This document shows, piece by piece, positions 47,585-56,176 of a DNA stretch of 64,000 nt. The notes under the pieces are model-generated. The model did no database searches, was not told the origin of the DNA, and was given only the letters and a program-made list of their open reading frames with translations. A program made the translations under genes and the position numbers. This DNA comes from an uncultured Clostridia bacterium. GTDB lineage: Bacteria; Bacillota; Clostridia; Christensenellales; Borkfalkiaceae. Positions within the stretch are counted from its first letter, which is position 1, and every line of letters starts with the position of its first letter. The stretch is from positions 37,427-101,426 of the forward strand of contig CALVWV010000043.1 in NCBI GenBank assembly GCA_944368065.1, read 5' to 3'.

Positions 47585-48286
47585 TTAAAGCGACTTGAGG
47601 TAATTAACTTCGGCAGGGGTAAGCTTTCTGAACGCGCCTCTTTCAAGCCCGCGCAGAGAAAGTTCGCCCACCTTGGTTCTCTTTAAAAGCGTCACCTCTC
47701 TGCCAATCGCCGCGAACATTTTACGTATTTCACGGTTTTTTCCCTCGCGCAGAGTAAGTTCTACCCTTGTAAATTCCTTATTTGTCTCTATAATATGCGC
47801 TCTGCACTTTTTGGTAACATAACCGCCCTCTATCTCTATTCCGCTGCGGATAGGATTGAGGTCGCTTTCCGTCAGTCTGCCCTCAACCTTTACCGTATAC
47901 GTTTTGGGCACTTCGTTGGAAGGATGGGTAAGGTGCTGCGCAAGCTCGCCGTCCGTTGTCAGTATCAGAAGACCTTCACTGTCGTAGTCAAGTCTGCCTA
48001 CAGGGTAAACCCTGCCTACTCCGCTCCCGAGTATGTCCATAACGGTTTTTCTGCCCTTGTCGTCAGATACGGTACTTATATACCCCTTTGGTTTGTGCAG
48101 AATATAATATTCATTTTTCTTTACAGAAACAGTCTTGCCGTCCACGCTTACGCTGTCGCCTTCCGTGACTTCCATTCCGAGGTCGGCTGTCTTTCCGTTT
48201 ACGGTTACGCGGCCCTCCGATACAAGTTTATCGCAGGCTCTCCTGCCCGCAACGCCGCACTGTGCCAAAAATTTATTTATTCTCAT
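47585..48286 (-). CDS. rluB: Pseudouridine synthase, RluB/RsuA family
   Basis: 233 residues. N-terminal S4 RNA-binding domain (MRINKFLAQCGVAGRRACDK), then the pseudouridine synthase core with catalytic Asp in GRLDYDSEGLLILT and conserved GKNREIRKMFAAIG. RluB modifies a 23S rRNA uridine near the peptidyl-transferase centre; which family member this is (RluB or RsuA) is inferred from the common Firmicute context next to scpAB and spore genes. Confidence 0.93.
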   Translation of the reverse strand: MRINKFLAQCGVAGRRACDKLVSEGRVTVNGKTADLGMEVTEGDSVSVDGKTVSVKKNEYYILHKPKGYISTVSDDKGRKTVMDILGSGVGRVYPVGRLDYDSEGLLILTTDGELAQHLTHPSNEVPKTYTVKVEGRLTESDLNPIRSGIEIEGGYVTKKCRAHIIETNKEFTRVELTLREGKNREIRKMFAAIGREVTLLKRTKVGELSLRGLERGAFRKLTPAEVNYLKSL

Positions 48287-48308
48287 AGTATAAGCCTTTA
48301 AATGTTCT

Positions 48309-49340
48309 TTAGACTATACTATATAAATTTGCGCTAAAAATCAAGTCATTTTCCCTGTAAATTTTTAATTGACCTGCAGGACAATTATCCTGTGTAAAAT
48401 CTGAGCCGTAAGGCACGCAACAATAATTGATTTGTCCGCCGCGCCCGGCTACGAAAGTTGCGTCGCTTTCAATCCTGCACGGCACGCCTTTACACATGAA
48501 CACTTTTTCATGCGGAACTTTATATAAGGCGTAACACGAAAAACAACTGTCTAAAAGCTGCGCGCTCTTTGCGTACATATCGTATTCGTTCAGCACAACG
48601 CATACAAGCTCCATGCCGTCGCGCTCAGCGGAAGAGACGAGGCATCTGCCAGCCTTTGTTGTGTAGCCTGTCTTTACCCCTGTCGCCCCCTCATAGTTAT
48701 ACAGCATTTTATTTTTGTTGGAGTAGCTTCTGAACTTGCCCTGCCAGCTCTTTGTGCCGACAACCTTTCTGAACAGAGCATTTTTCATGGCGGCGCAAGT
48801 TATAGCGCAAAGGTCGTGCGATGTGGTATAGTGATTATCATCGTGCAGCCCGTTAGGATTGCAGAAATGAGTATTTGTCGCACCTATCTCCTCCGCACGC
48901 TCGTTCATTCTTCTGACAAATGCCTGCACGCTTCCGCTGTGTATTATGGCGAGAGCCACCGCGCTGTCGTTGCCCGAGCGGAGCATAAGCCCGTACAGCA
49001 AATCGCGCACGTCTATTTCTTCGCCCTTTTTCAGATAAATGCTGGAGCCTTCCACTCCTGCAGCCTCCTGAGGCACGGTTACTATGCGGTCAAGGTCGCA
49101 GTCCTCGCATATAAGGAGCGCGGTCATAATTTTTGTAGTGCTCGCCATAGGCAGTTTTGCGCCGGGGTTATTTTCCGAAAGAGTCGTGCCGGTAGAAAGC
49201 TCCATCACGGAATAAGACGAATAAGCTCCCGCGGCAACCGCAGGCAGACTTGCCGCGCAGGATAATGCACACGCAAAAAGTACGGCGGCGGCAAATGCAA
49301 GCGCGCAAACGCGGCGCAATCTCAGTCCGGATTTAAACAT
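48309..49340 (-). CDS. D-alanyl-D-alanine carboxypeptidase (PBP5-like)
   Basis: About 343 residues with an N-terminal signal peptide (LRRVCALAFAAAVLFACA). Active-site triad of class C-type penicillin-binding proteins: S67-T-T-K70 (ASTTKIM), S122-G-N124 (RSGNDS) and K223-T-G (VKTGYT). It trims D-Ala from peptidoglycan stem peptides outside the membrane. A TTG start at 49361 is possible because GGGGGA lies just ahead of it; I prefer the ATG at 49340. Either start overlaps the 3' end of gerW, so the two are coupled, which hints at a spore-cortex role. Confidence 0.92.
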   Translation of the reverse strand: MFKSGLRLRRVCALAFAAAVLFACALSCAASLPAVAAGAYSSYSVMELSTGTTLSENNPGAKLPMASTTKIMTALLICEDCDLDRIVTVPQEAAGVEGSSIYLKKGEEIDVRDLLYGLMLRSGNDSAVALAIIHSGSVQAFVRRMNERAEEIGATNTHFCNPNGLHDDNHYTTSHDLCAITCAAMKNALFRKVVGTKSWQGKFRSYSNKNKMLYNYEGATGVKTGYTTKAGRCLVSSAERDGMELVCVVLNEYDMYAKSAQLLDSCFSCYALYKVPHEKVFMCKGVPCRIESDATFVAGRGGQINYCCVPYGSDFTQDNCPAGQLKIYRENDLIFSANLYSIV

Positions 49341-49704
49341 TGTCCTGTATGGTGTGAACAAGGTCCCCCGTCTTTTCTATCAGCGCGTCTATGGCACCGT
49401 CGTTCATCTTAAGAAGCCTGCAGCCCTTGCCGTCGTCAATAAGAAAGCCGCTCGGCTTAACCGAAATAACCGTGCCGTTGCCGCCTGCGATTTTAAAGCC
49501 GTCTGCCTGCTTGTAAGTTTTGATATCGCCGTATTCGCCTCCGCCGCTTAAATTCACTACGGTTACGGAAGAAAGCGGTATCACCTGCGTACCGCTTACC
49601 GTAACGATAGGTTCGCCTATAACCGTGTTGGCGTCCGCAACTTTTTCAAGCGCCTTGGGCGGCTGGTCAAAATTATTATCCCTCAATCTTTCTTTAATTT
49701 TCAT
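49333..49704 (-). CDS. gerW: GerW/YtfJ family sporulation protein
   Basis: 123 residues matching the GerW (YtfJ) family: TVIGEPIVTVSGTQVIPLSS at residues 27-46, a Gly-rich middle and KPSGFLIDDGKGCRLLKM near the end. YtfJ is made in the forespore and is needed for normal spore germination in Bacillus. The context (rluB, ytfJ, DUF2953 gene, scpB, scpA) is shared with other Firmicutes. It overlaps the genes on both sides. Confidence 0.88.
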   Translation of the reverse strand: MKIKERLRDNNFDQPPKALEKVADANTVIGEPIVTVSGTQVIPLSSVTVVNLSGGGEYGDIKTYKQADGFKIAGGNGTVISVKPSGFLIDDGKGCRLLKMNDGAIDALIEKTGDLVHTIQDNV

Positions 49705-50245
49705 TTATCCTCTCCAATAAAAGTATAAACAATATTTTAAGCGCCGTTATGAGGTTTATTACGCTCACTACTTTAGCGCTGTACATTATGTCGCCGTGTT
49801 CTTCGTTTAAAATTACGTAATTTTTAAGCTTGCACGCGCTCCCCTTCTTTGAAATATAGCTGTAAACAGGGAAAGTGGCCGCACTCTGCAAAAGCGCCGC
49901 GTACGCGACTGAATCCGATTTCAGTCCGAAATCCGAAAGCTGAATTACTTTGAACACGCAAAGATTATCGAATACTATTTTTCCGTCTTTTATAGCCTCC
50001 GCGGGATTAAATCCTGCGACTTTGCCGTTTATTCTCAGCTTTCCGCCGTCGTCCGTATCCACGCTCAGAAAACGGAAAATGCGGTAAAGACAGAAATTCG
50101 CCGAAGCGTATTTTCTGCTGCTGTCAGCATAGGCGTAAACGCTTACATATACGGGCAGCACGCTGAAAAAGTAAAGCGAACAAACTCCGTAAACTATAAA
50201 ATTTTCCACAACGTTATTATCGGCAATAACTGCGCAATTATGCAA
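49694..50245 (-). CDS. DUF2953-like membrane-associated protein
   Basis: Up to 183 residues, start uncertain: the frame opens with TTG at 50245, and a GTG 12 codons later gives a product beginning VENFIVYGVCSLYFF with an N-terminal hydrophobic segment. The C-terminus has another hydrophobic stretch (VVSVINLITALKILFILLL). Position between gerW and scpB is that of the DUF2953 gene (ytfI) in Bacillus and Clostridia, and the helix-rich end is compatible, so I assign it there mainly by context. It overlaps gerW by 11 bases. Confidence 0.65.
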   Translation of the reverse strand: MHNCAVIADNNVVENFIVYGVCSLYFFSVLPVYVSVYAYADSSRKYASANFCLYRIFRFLSVDTDDGGKLRINGKVAGFNPAEAIKDGKIVFDNLCVFKVIQLSDFGLKSDSVAYAALLQSAATFPVYSYISKKGSACKLKNYVILNEEHGDIMYSAKVVSVINLITALKILFILLLERINEN

Positions 50246-50360
50246 AAATATACTTTCAAAGAGTTATATTTTTTAATTGCTTTTCGCCGAATCGCTTAAA
50301 ACTTACCGTAAGCGGCATCGGTTATACAGGCAAACGCCGTATACATAAAAAAGCAAAAGG

Positions 50361-50397
50361 CATAAAAAAAGCGGCGCCGTCCGCACCGCTTTTTTAT
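50361..50397 (-). terminator. Intrinsic terminator of the scpA-scpB operon
   Basis: On the reverse strand, AAAAAAGCGG / CCGCTTTTTT closes a GC-rich loop and is followed by a run of T. Confidence 0.8.
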
Positions 50398-50403
50398 ATT
50401 AAG

Positions 50404-51129
50404 TCAATCGTCGTCTTTAATCTTTATAACGTCGTCATCCTCGCCGAGGAAATCGGGAAGCTCGAAGCCGTCCTCAACAACGGGAGCTTTTGCCTCGTCC
50501 TTTTTCTTGGCCTCTGGAGCCGCCTCGCTGTCCTCTTCGGGGTTATAAACATCTTTTTTATAGAGATAATTGGAATCTTCCTCGTCGTCGCTGAACGCCA
50601 TGCTGTTGAGTTCTGCAATCTGCGCCATCAGCTCGTCGTAATCGGGAAGCTCGTCTATGGAATTGAGTTTGAAGCGCTTAAGAAAATTATCCGTAGTGGC
50701 GTAAAGTATGGGCTTGCCCACCGTATCTTTTCTTCCGCAAGGATAAATCATGCCGAGGTCCAGAAGGGTATGAACGGCATAATCGCAGCTTACCTGCCTT
50801 ATGTCTTCAAGCTCGGACCTGGTTATAGGCTGTTTGTAAGCTATTATTGCGGCGCATTCCAGAATAGTGCGGGTAAACTCCTTTTCCTTTATGGGCGTTA
50901 TCACCGCCTGCACCTGCTCCTTGTATTCGGGGTTCGATGCAAACTGAAGTTTGCCGTTGAATGCAAGAATATGTATGCCGCTCTCGCCTGAATATCTCTC
51001 TTTAAGCTCGTCAACGCTGGCGTTGACCTCTTTTAAAGAACAGCCAACTTTTTCAACAATATACTTGACGGGCACAGGCTCGCCCGAGGCAAAAACTATA
51101 GCCTCAATTATATTCGTCAAACGTTTCAC
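50404..51129 (-). CDS. scpB: Segregation and condensation protein B
   Basis: 241 residues. Residues 1 to about 175 are the ScpB double winged helix (IVFASGEPVPVKYIVEKVG, AIIAYKQPITRSELEDIRQV). The remaining ~65 residues are an acidic, disordered tail (KKKDEAKAPVVEDGFELPDF) that is longer than in Bacillus. ScpB dimers bind ScpA and SMC to form the condensin that arranges and separates chromosomes. Its start lies 26 bases inside the end of scpA. Confidence 0.95.
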   Translation of the reverse strand: MKRLTNIIEAIVFASGEPVPVKYIVEKVGCSLKEVNASVDELKERYSGESGIHILAFNGKLQFASNPEYKEQVQAVITPIKEKEFTRTILECAAIIAYKQPITRSELEDIRQVSCDYAVHTLLDLGMIYPCGRKDTVGKPILYATTDNFLKRFKLNSIDELPDYDELMAQIAELNSMAFSDDEEDSNYLYKKDVYNPEEDSEAAPEAKKKDEAKAPVVEDGFELPDFLGEDDDVIKIKDDD

Positions 51130-52045
51130 TTGAATCGTCCTTTAAATCCCACTCGGGATTGAGTTTGATATCTATTTCGCCGAAAACGCCCGTCTGTTCA
51201 ACCATTATGAACTGGTGCTTGAGCATTTCCAGCATGGCCTGGAAAGTAGTTATGACTTCGCTCCTTGAATAAGTCGTGAACAGTTCTTCAAACTTCACTG
51301 CGCCGCGGCTTACAAGCGTATCCTTTATGAAGGTAACTTTTTCTTCAACGGTAAAGGTATCTTTCGGAATTTCGCGGATGTTCGTCTTTTCGCGGGCAAG
51401 GCTCTCGTTTTTGAGCATGAGCTTTGCAAACGCTTCCAGCAGAGCGCTTACCGTGAAGTCCTTATAAATTATTTTTACTTTGCTGAACTCCTTATCCAGC
51501 CCCTTGTAATAATAACCTACGGTCTCCAGCTCTTTAAGTTTCGGAGTTTCTTCCTTTATAAGCTCATATTCGCGCTGTTTGAGCTGTTCAATGAATGCCT
51601 GCTGTTCGGCAAGAAGGTCGTTATCCTCTTCTTCAGGCATATCGACAGGCGGCAGCATGCTCTTTGACTTTATATAAATAATCTGCGCCGCTATCTGAAG
51701 ATACTCACTCTCTTTATCCACGTCGCGCGACGGCTGAGTCTTCATATACTCTATGTAGTCGAGGAACTGCTCGGTCACTTTGGACACGAACACGTCCTCG
51801 ATATTTATCTGCGCAATGTTTATAAGGTGCAGAAGAAGGTCGAGCGGGCCTTCAAAATCGTCAAGCACCGTTGTGTAATCTACGTCCGATTCAAAGTCGC
51901 CGTACTTTTCAGCCTTGTTTTCCCTGACTTTCCCGCCTGCGGCTACTGCCGCGTCGCTTTCTGCAGAAACAGGCTGTACGCTTTCCCCGTCTTCCGTACC
52001 GCCGCTCTCTGCGGGGGCGGCGTTCATATTCTCATCATCTATCAT
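51104..52045 (-). CDS. scpA: Segregation and condensation protein A
   Basis: About 313 residues. The kleisin core begins at FEGPLDLLLHLINIAQINIED and includes AAQIIYIKSKSMLPP. The C-terminal winged helix is near FEELFTTYSRSEVITTFQAM. The first ~55 residues are an acidic low-complexity extension. ATG at 52045 overlaps the TGA of the upstream protease gene (ATGA); a GTG at 52058-52060 is also in frame. It bridges the SMC heads. Confidence 0.95.
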   Translation of the reverse strand: MIDDENMNAAPAESGGTEDGESVQPVSAESDAAVAAGGKVRENKAEKYGDFESDVDYTTVLDDFEGPLDLLLHLINIAQINIEDVFVSKVTEQFLDYIEYMKTQPSRDVDKESEYLQIAAQIIYIKSKSMLPPVDMPEEEDNDLLAEQQAFIEQLKQREYELIKEETPKLKELETVGYYYKGLDKEFSKVKIIYKDFTVSALLEAFAKLMLKNESLAREKTNIREIPKDTFTVEEKVTFIKDTLVSRGAVKFEELFTTYSRSEVITTFQAMLEMLKHQFIMVEQTGVFGEIDIKLNPEWDLKDDSSETFDEYN

Positions 52046-52719
52046 AAAATCAATCCCCACAGCGCCTTGATAGGCCAGCCTATTATATCGGTCGCAAAAC
52101 GCATCACGTATCCGAGCAGGTCAAAGTATGCAAGCGCGGGCAACAGGTTTGACCCCGCGCGGCACACAAAGCTTTCCAGAATCAGCACGAGAAGTATCGT
52201 CTGACCGTAATTGCCGAGAAACTGCCTCACCTTGTTCCACGGCTTTGTAAGCGATTCAAGCACTCTGAATCCGTCCAGCGGAAAAAGCGGCAAAAGGTTG
52301 AAAACCGCAATGCTCAGGTTATAACTGAAGACAAGCAGAAAAAACTGTTTGAGGAAATACGAACCTATATCGTTGCCGAGATATATTTCGCACAACCTGA
52401 GCAGCGGATAAAAAACAAACGCCAGTATATAATTTGCCGTAACTCCCGCAATGACCGTAGTGAACAGCCCGAGCTTATAATTTTTAAAATTGCGTGAATC
52501 CACAGGCACGGGGCGCGCCCAACCGAAACCGACGAGCGCGCACATCACAAAACCTATCGGGTCGAAGTGCTTCATCGGGTTAAGGGTTAGCCTTCCGTTT
52601 ATTTTCGGCGTAGGGTCGCCGTTTTTATACGCCACGAAAGCGTGCGCAAACTCGTGCGGAACAAGCACGAAAATAAGCGCAAGCACAGACGCGACATAAA
52701 AGAGCACAGTTGCTATCAT
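52042..52719 (-). CDS. Site-2 protease family (M50) membrane metalloprotease
   Basis: 225 residues with about five membrane spans. Zinc site HEFAHA at residues 22-27 and the second ligand region LLPLFPLDGFRV are in their usual order. It belongs to the YwhC-type S2P group without a PDZ domain; the substrate is unknown. In many Firmicutes the same gene lies just upstream of scpA. Its start overlaps the lysA stop by one base and its stop overlaps scpA. Confidence 0.92.
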   Translation of the reverse strand: MIATVLFYVASVLALIFVLVPHEFAHAFVAYKNGDPTPKINGRLTLNPMKHFDPIGFVMCALVGFGWARPVPVDSRNFKNYKLGLFTTVIAGVTANYILAFVFYPLLRLCEIYLGNDIGSYFLKQFFLLVFSYNLSIAVFNLLPLFPLDGFRVLESLTKPWNKVRQFLGNYGQTILLVLILESFVCRAGSNLLPALAYFDLLGYVMRFATDIIGWPIKALWGLIL

Positions 52720-54044
52720 TATTTGAGATAATCGGGCAGAACGTCGTTGCGGACAATGTCCTCATACGTCTGCGGTTTTATTATGTAATCCGCCCTGCCG
52801 TCTTTTACAAGCACTGCGGGGGGTATAAAATTACGGTTGTAGTTGCTTGCCATCGAATAGTTATATGCGCCCGTCGAAAGAACGGCGGCAATGTCGCCCC
52901 TCTTTGCTTCGGGAAGAGGAACGTCGACTGCGATAATATCGCCGCTTTCACAGCACTTGCCGGCAATCGTAACCTTCTCCGTGCACGGTTCAGCCGCGCG
53001 GTTTGCAAGGAGCACCGTATATTTGGACTGGTAAAGCGCATACCTGGGATTATCGAACATGCCTCCGTCTATTGCGACGTACTTCTTTATGCCGGGTATA
53101 TCTTTTATTGCGCCTACCGTGTAAAGGGTCACGCCGGCTTCGCCTACAATAGACCTGCCGGGCTCTATCACAAGGAAAGGCTTGCCAAGGCCGAGCTCTT
53201 CCGCCTTATTCTTTACAGCCGAAATAAGCGCCTCGAGGTATGCCGCATAACCGCTGACGTCTATCTTCGCGTCTTCGTCCGTATACCATATGCCGAAGCC
53301 GCCGCCGATGTTGAGCGTCTCTGCCTCAAAGCCCGTATCTTTCTTTATCTTTGCGATAAAGTCCATGGCTTTTTCCGCCGCCAGCACGAACGACTGCTTT
53401 TCAAAAATCTGCGAGCCGATATGGCAGTGATAGCCTTTAAGATTTAAATTGGACTTTTTGAGAATGTACGACGTTATTTTTTCGGCAGTGCCGTCGGATA
53501 CGGAAAAACCGAACTTGCTGTCCGTGCGGGCAGTCTGAACAAACGCGTGGGTATGAGCTTCCACGCCGGGATTAATCCTTATAAGCACATCCTGCTTTCT
53601 GCCAGCTTTTTTGCAGAGCTCGTCGAGCATGTCTGCTTCATCGTAAGCGTCCACTACAATAGTGCCTACGCCGCTTTCAACCGCAAGCTCAAGCTCGCGC
53701 ACGAGTTTGTTGTTGCCGTGCATATAAATTTTATCGGCAGGGAAACCCGCCTTTAACGCAGTATAAAGCTCGCCGCCCGAAACCACGTCGACGCCTATAT
53801 TTTCCTGAGCGGCAATCTTATACATTGCAACGCAGGAAAAGGCTTTGGAGGCGTACAGTACAAGCCCGTGTCCGCCGTATTCCTTTCCGATAGTATCGCG
53901 GTAAACGCGCATCATTGCGCGGATATAGTTTTCATCGAATACATAAAGAGGCGTCCCGAAATTCTTTGCAAGGTCGACCGCGTCGCACCCGCCTATTTCA
54001 AGATGCCCCTTTTTATTGATTTTTAGCGTTTCTCTCTGGTTCAT
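52719..54044 (-). CDS. lysA: Diaminopimelate decarboxylase
   Basis: A 441-residue fold III pyridoxal enzyme, last step of lysine synthesis. Lys67 in VLYASKAFS forms the Schiff base. Conserved LNIGGGFGIWY, FLVIEPGRSIVGEAG and the catalytic Cys loop CCESGD follow. It is the first gene of lysA, M50 protease, scpA, scpB, read as one operon. The gene indicates the meso-diaminopimelate route to lysine, as in hom at 17561. Confidence 0.96.
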   Translation of the reverse strand: MNQRETLKINKKGHLEIGGCDAVDLAKNFGTPLYVFDENYIRAMMRVYRDTIGKEYGGHGLVLYASKAFSCVAMYKIAAQENIGVDVVSGGELYTALKAGFPADKIYMHGNNKLVRELELAVESGVGTIVVDAYDEADMLDELCKKAGRKQDVLIRINPGVEAHTHAFVQTARTDSKFGFSVSDGTAEKITSYILKKSNLNLKGYHCHIGSQIFEKQSFVLAAEKAMDFIAKIKKDTGFEAETLNIGGGFGIWYTDEDAKIDVSGYAAYLEALISAVKNKAEELGLGKPFLVIEPGRSIVGEAGVTLYTVGAIKDIPGIKKYVAIDGGMFDNPRYALYQSKYTVLLANRAAEPCTEKVTIAGKCCESGDIIAVDVPLPEAKRGDIAAVLSTGAYNYSMASNYNRNFIPPAVLVKDGRADYIIKPQTYEDIVRNDVLPDYLK

Positions 54045-54173
54045 CTGACAACCCGCCGAAATAAAAATTATATTTTTATTTTACCAAAATACGGCTTAAT
54101 AGTCAAATAAAAGTTCGGTTATAATTTTGTGTCGGTTTTATAAACTACGCTTAACTTATAAACTACGCCACTT

Positions 54174-55355
54174 TTATAAACTCCATCCGTCGGCAACCGC
54201 TTTAAGTCTGTCTGCGTATGAAGCTTTTTTAACATCTTCGGCAGAAACCACGTTTACGCTTTTATAAAGAACGCCCTCCCTGTAAACGTCTATTCTGCCA
54301 ACTACCTGCCCCTTGGATACAGGCGCTTTTACCTTATTATCTGTGACTTCGAACGTTACCTCGGACTCGTCGCCCTTGCGGCAGAACAGATAGCAGTCGT
54401 CTTCCGGCATTACCGAATATGCCGCTTTTTTGCCGCCGTTGAGTTCAAAATCATCGTTTAAAGTTACGGTTTTATCAAGAATAATCTTATTTTTGAAATT
54501 GTTGAAACCGTAATCGAACATGCTTACGGCGCTTTTGAACCGGTTATCGCTCGTATCCGCGCCGAGCACAACGGAAACCAACCTTAAATTTTCCCTTTTA
54601 GCCGTAGTGGCAAGACAGTAGCCCGCTTCGTTAGTGAAGCCCGTTTTGCCGCCGTCGCAACCGTTGTACCGCTTAATGAGCTTATTGGTGTTTGTCATTG
54701 AAGTGACTCTGCCGTTGCCGTGCGCAAAATCTTCCTGCCATACGCGGCTGAAACTGAAGTATTCGCTGTGCCTTATGAGGTTGGAAAACATAACAGCCAC
54801 GTCCGCCGCGCACGAATACTGCGTTTCTTTGGGCAGTCCGGTGCAGTTTGCAAAAACCGTATTTGAAAGCCCGAGTTCCGCCGCTTTTTTGTTCATGTCC
54901 GCCACGAACTGCTCTTCGCTGCCCGAAACCCTTTCGGCAACGGCAACGCAGCTGTCGTTTGCAGAGCATACGACTATGCTTTTTACAAGTTCTGAAAGCG
55001 GATAACTGTAACCGCTTTCAAGATAAATCTGCGAACCGCCCATCCCTGCCGCATTAGCGCTGACACTGACTTTTTCGTCCATCGAAACTCTGCCTGCCGC
55101 CACCGCATCGAGGCAGAGCGTAAGCGTCATAACTTTGCAAACGCTTGCTATTGGCATTCTCTGATGCTCGTTGAGTTTATATACGCATTCACCCGAATCG
55201 GCATCCATAAGATAAGCCGCTTTACAGCCGTAAGTCAGACCTGAAGCGCTCTCCGCTGCCGCGGGCACGGCTTTCAATGCGCTGAAAACACCCGCCGCAA
55301 TCACAACCGAGCACATAACAAGACCGACTTTTTTAATTACTGATATCTTTTTCAT
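54174..55355 (-). CDS. dacF: D-alanyl-D-alanine carboxypeptidase, DacF-like
   Basis: About 393 residues with a signal peptide (KKVGLVMCSVVIAAGVFSAL). Triad: S71-V-C-K74, S131-A-N133, K237-T-G239, then a C-terminal beta domain. It removes terminal D-Ala from peptidoglycan; the DacF branch works in the spore cortex, and the nearby spoIVB supports but does not prove that. The frame is open 52 codons further upstream, but the signal peptide begins at MKKISVIKK. No Shine-Dalgarno; TTGCAT, 18 bases and GATACT end six bases before the ATG. Confidence 0.9.
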   Translation of the reverse strand: MKKISVIKKVGLVMCSVVIAAGVFSALKAVPAAAESASGLTYGCKAAYLMDADSGECVYKLNEHQRMPIASVCKVMTLTLCLDAVAAGRVSMDEKVSVSANAAGMGGSQIYLESGYSYPLSELVKSIVVCSANDSCVAVAERVSGSEEQFVADMNKKAAELGLSNTVFANCTGLPKETQYSCAADVAVMFSNLIRHSEYFSFSRVWQEDFAHGNGRVTSMTNTNKLIKRYNGCDGGKTGFTNEAGYCLATTAKRENLRLVSVVLGADTSDNRFKSAVSMFDYGFNNFKNKIILDKTVTLNDDFELNGGKKAAYSVMPEDDCYLFCRKGDESEVTFEVTDNKVKAPVSKGQVVGRIDVYREGVLYKSVNVVSAEDVKKASYADRLKAVADGWSL

Positions 55356-55593
55356 ATTATAAGTATCAGAAAAAATCGGCATATTATGCAAAATGCAGTC
55401 ATGCATTATTTTTAAGTATAAATAAAAGCAATGCAAAAGTTTACACGGCAGACCTACCACAGCGTAAATTAACAGTATATTTACGCCAAAAAATACAAAC
55501 AGCTTATTCAAGCTTTATAATTTTCTGCTTTCAAATTATACCGAAAAATTTGTTATGAAACATTAAAACATTTAAAACCACCCAAAACAAAAA

Positions 55594-56136
55594 TCATGCA
55601 ATGAGAAGAATTACCCTGAACACAACATTCAGAAGTATCGTTTCAACTAAAATTGCAACAACTGCAAAGACTGCCGGCATGAATACGGCTGCTTTTTTAT
55701 TGAAAAATCTGCACGTTTCAATTAAAAACGCATTGAGAAACACCGATACAAGCGTTACGGGAATAAATACAAATACCGCCGCAAGCGTTCCGCCGAACGC
55801 AGAAACAGATATAATCAAAACCACGTAAACGCCCGATATCATGCATTTCAGAAACAAAAGAGGCATCGAAAGCAGCCTGTAGCGGGTGCAGTACGCAATA
55901 AGAAAAAATGCATAACCGTACACGAGCTCGTAAAACAAATGCGGAAAAATAAGCGAAGCGTTGCGGAAATTGTACACGAAATACACATACTCGGAAGCGT
56001 AATTCTGCATGTATGGGTTTACTTGAGTAGTTTTACAAAGTACTATGCCACATATAATAGCTAAAATTATAGTTGAAATTAAGGCTATTACGCATCGTCT
56101 GTCTAACTTTATACGCGGAAAACTAAAAGTCCTCAT
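55594..56136 (-). CDS. Multi-span membrane protein, possibly SpoIIM-like
   Basis: 180 residues with about five predicted spans (CVIALISTIILAIICGIVLC is the first). An amphipathic loop NPYMQNYASEYVYFVYNFRN follows. Length, topology and position between dacF and spoIVB recall SpoIIM, an engulfment protein, but I do not see its conserved motifs clearly, so this is weak. The start codon sits inside a perfect 14-bp hairpin that also looks like the spoIVB terminator. Confidence 0.6.
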   Translation of the reverse strand: MRTFSFPRIKLDRRCVIALISTIILAIICGIVLCKTTQVNPYMQNYASEYVYFVYNFRNASLIFPHLFYELVYGYAFFLIAYCTRYRLLSMPLLFLKCMISGVYVVLIISVSAFGGTLAAVFVFIPVTLVSVFLNAFLIETCRFFNKKAAVFMPAVFAVVAILVETILLNVVFRVILLIA

Positions 56137-56157
56137 ATAAAATTATATGAGGACTTT
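56126..56157 (-). terminator. Hairpin covering the start of the membrane-protein gene (probable spoIVB terminator)
   Basis: A perfect 14-bp stem AAAGTCCTCATATA / TATATGAGGACTTT with a 4-base loop. On the reverse strand it follows the spoIVB stop and continues into TTTTAGTTTT. The ATG of the next gene is in its 3' arm. Confidence 0.7.
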
Positions 56158-56176
56158 ATATAAAGAAAGAACAATT

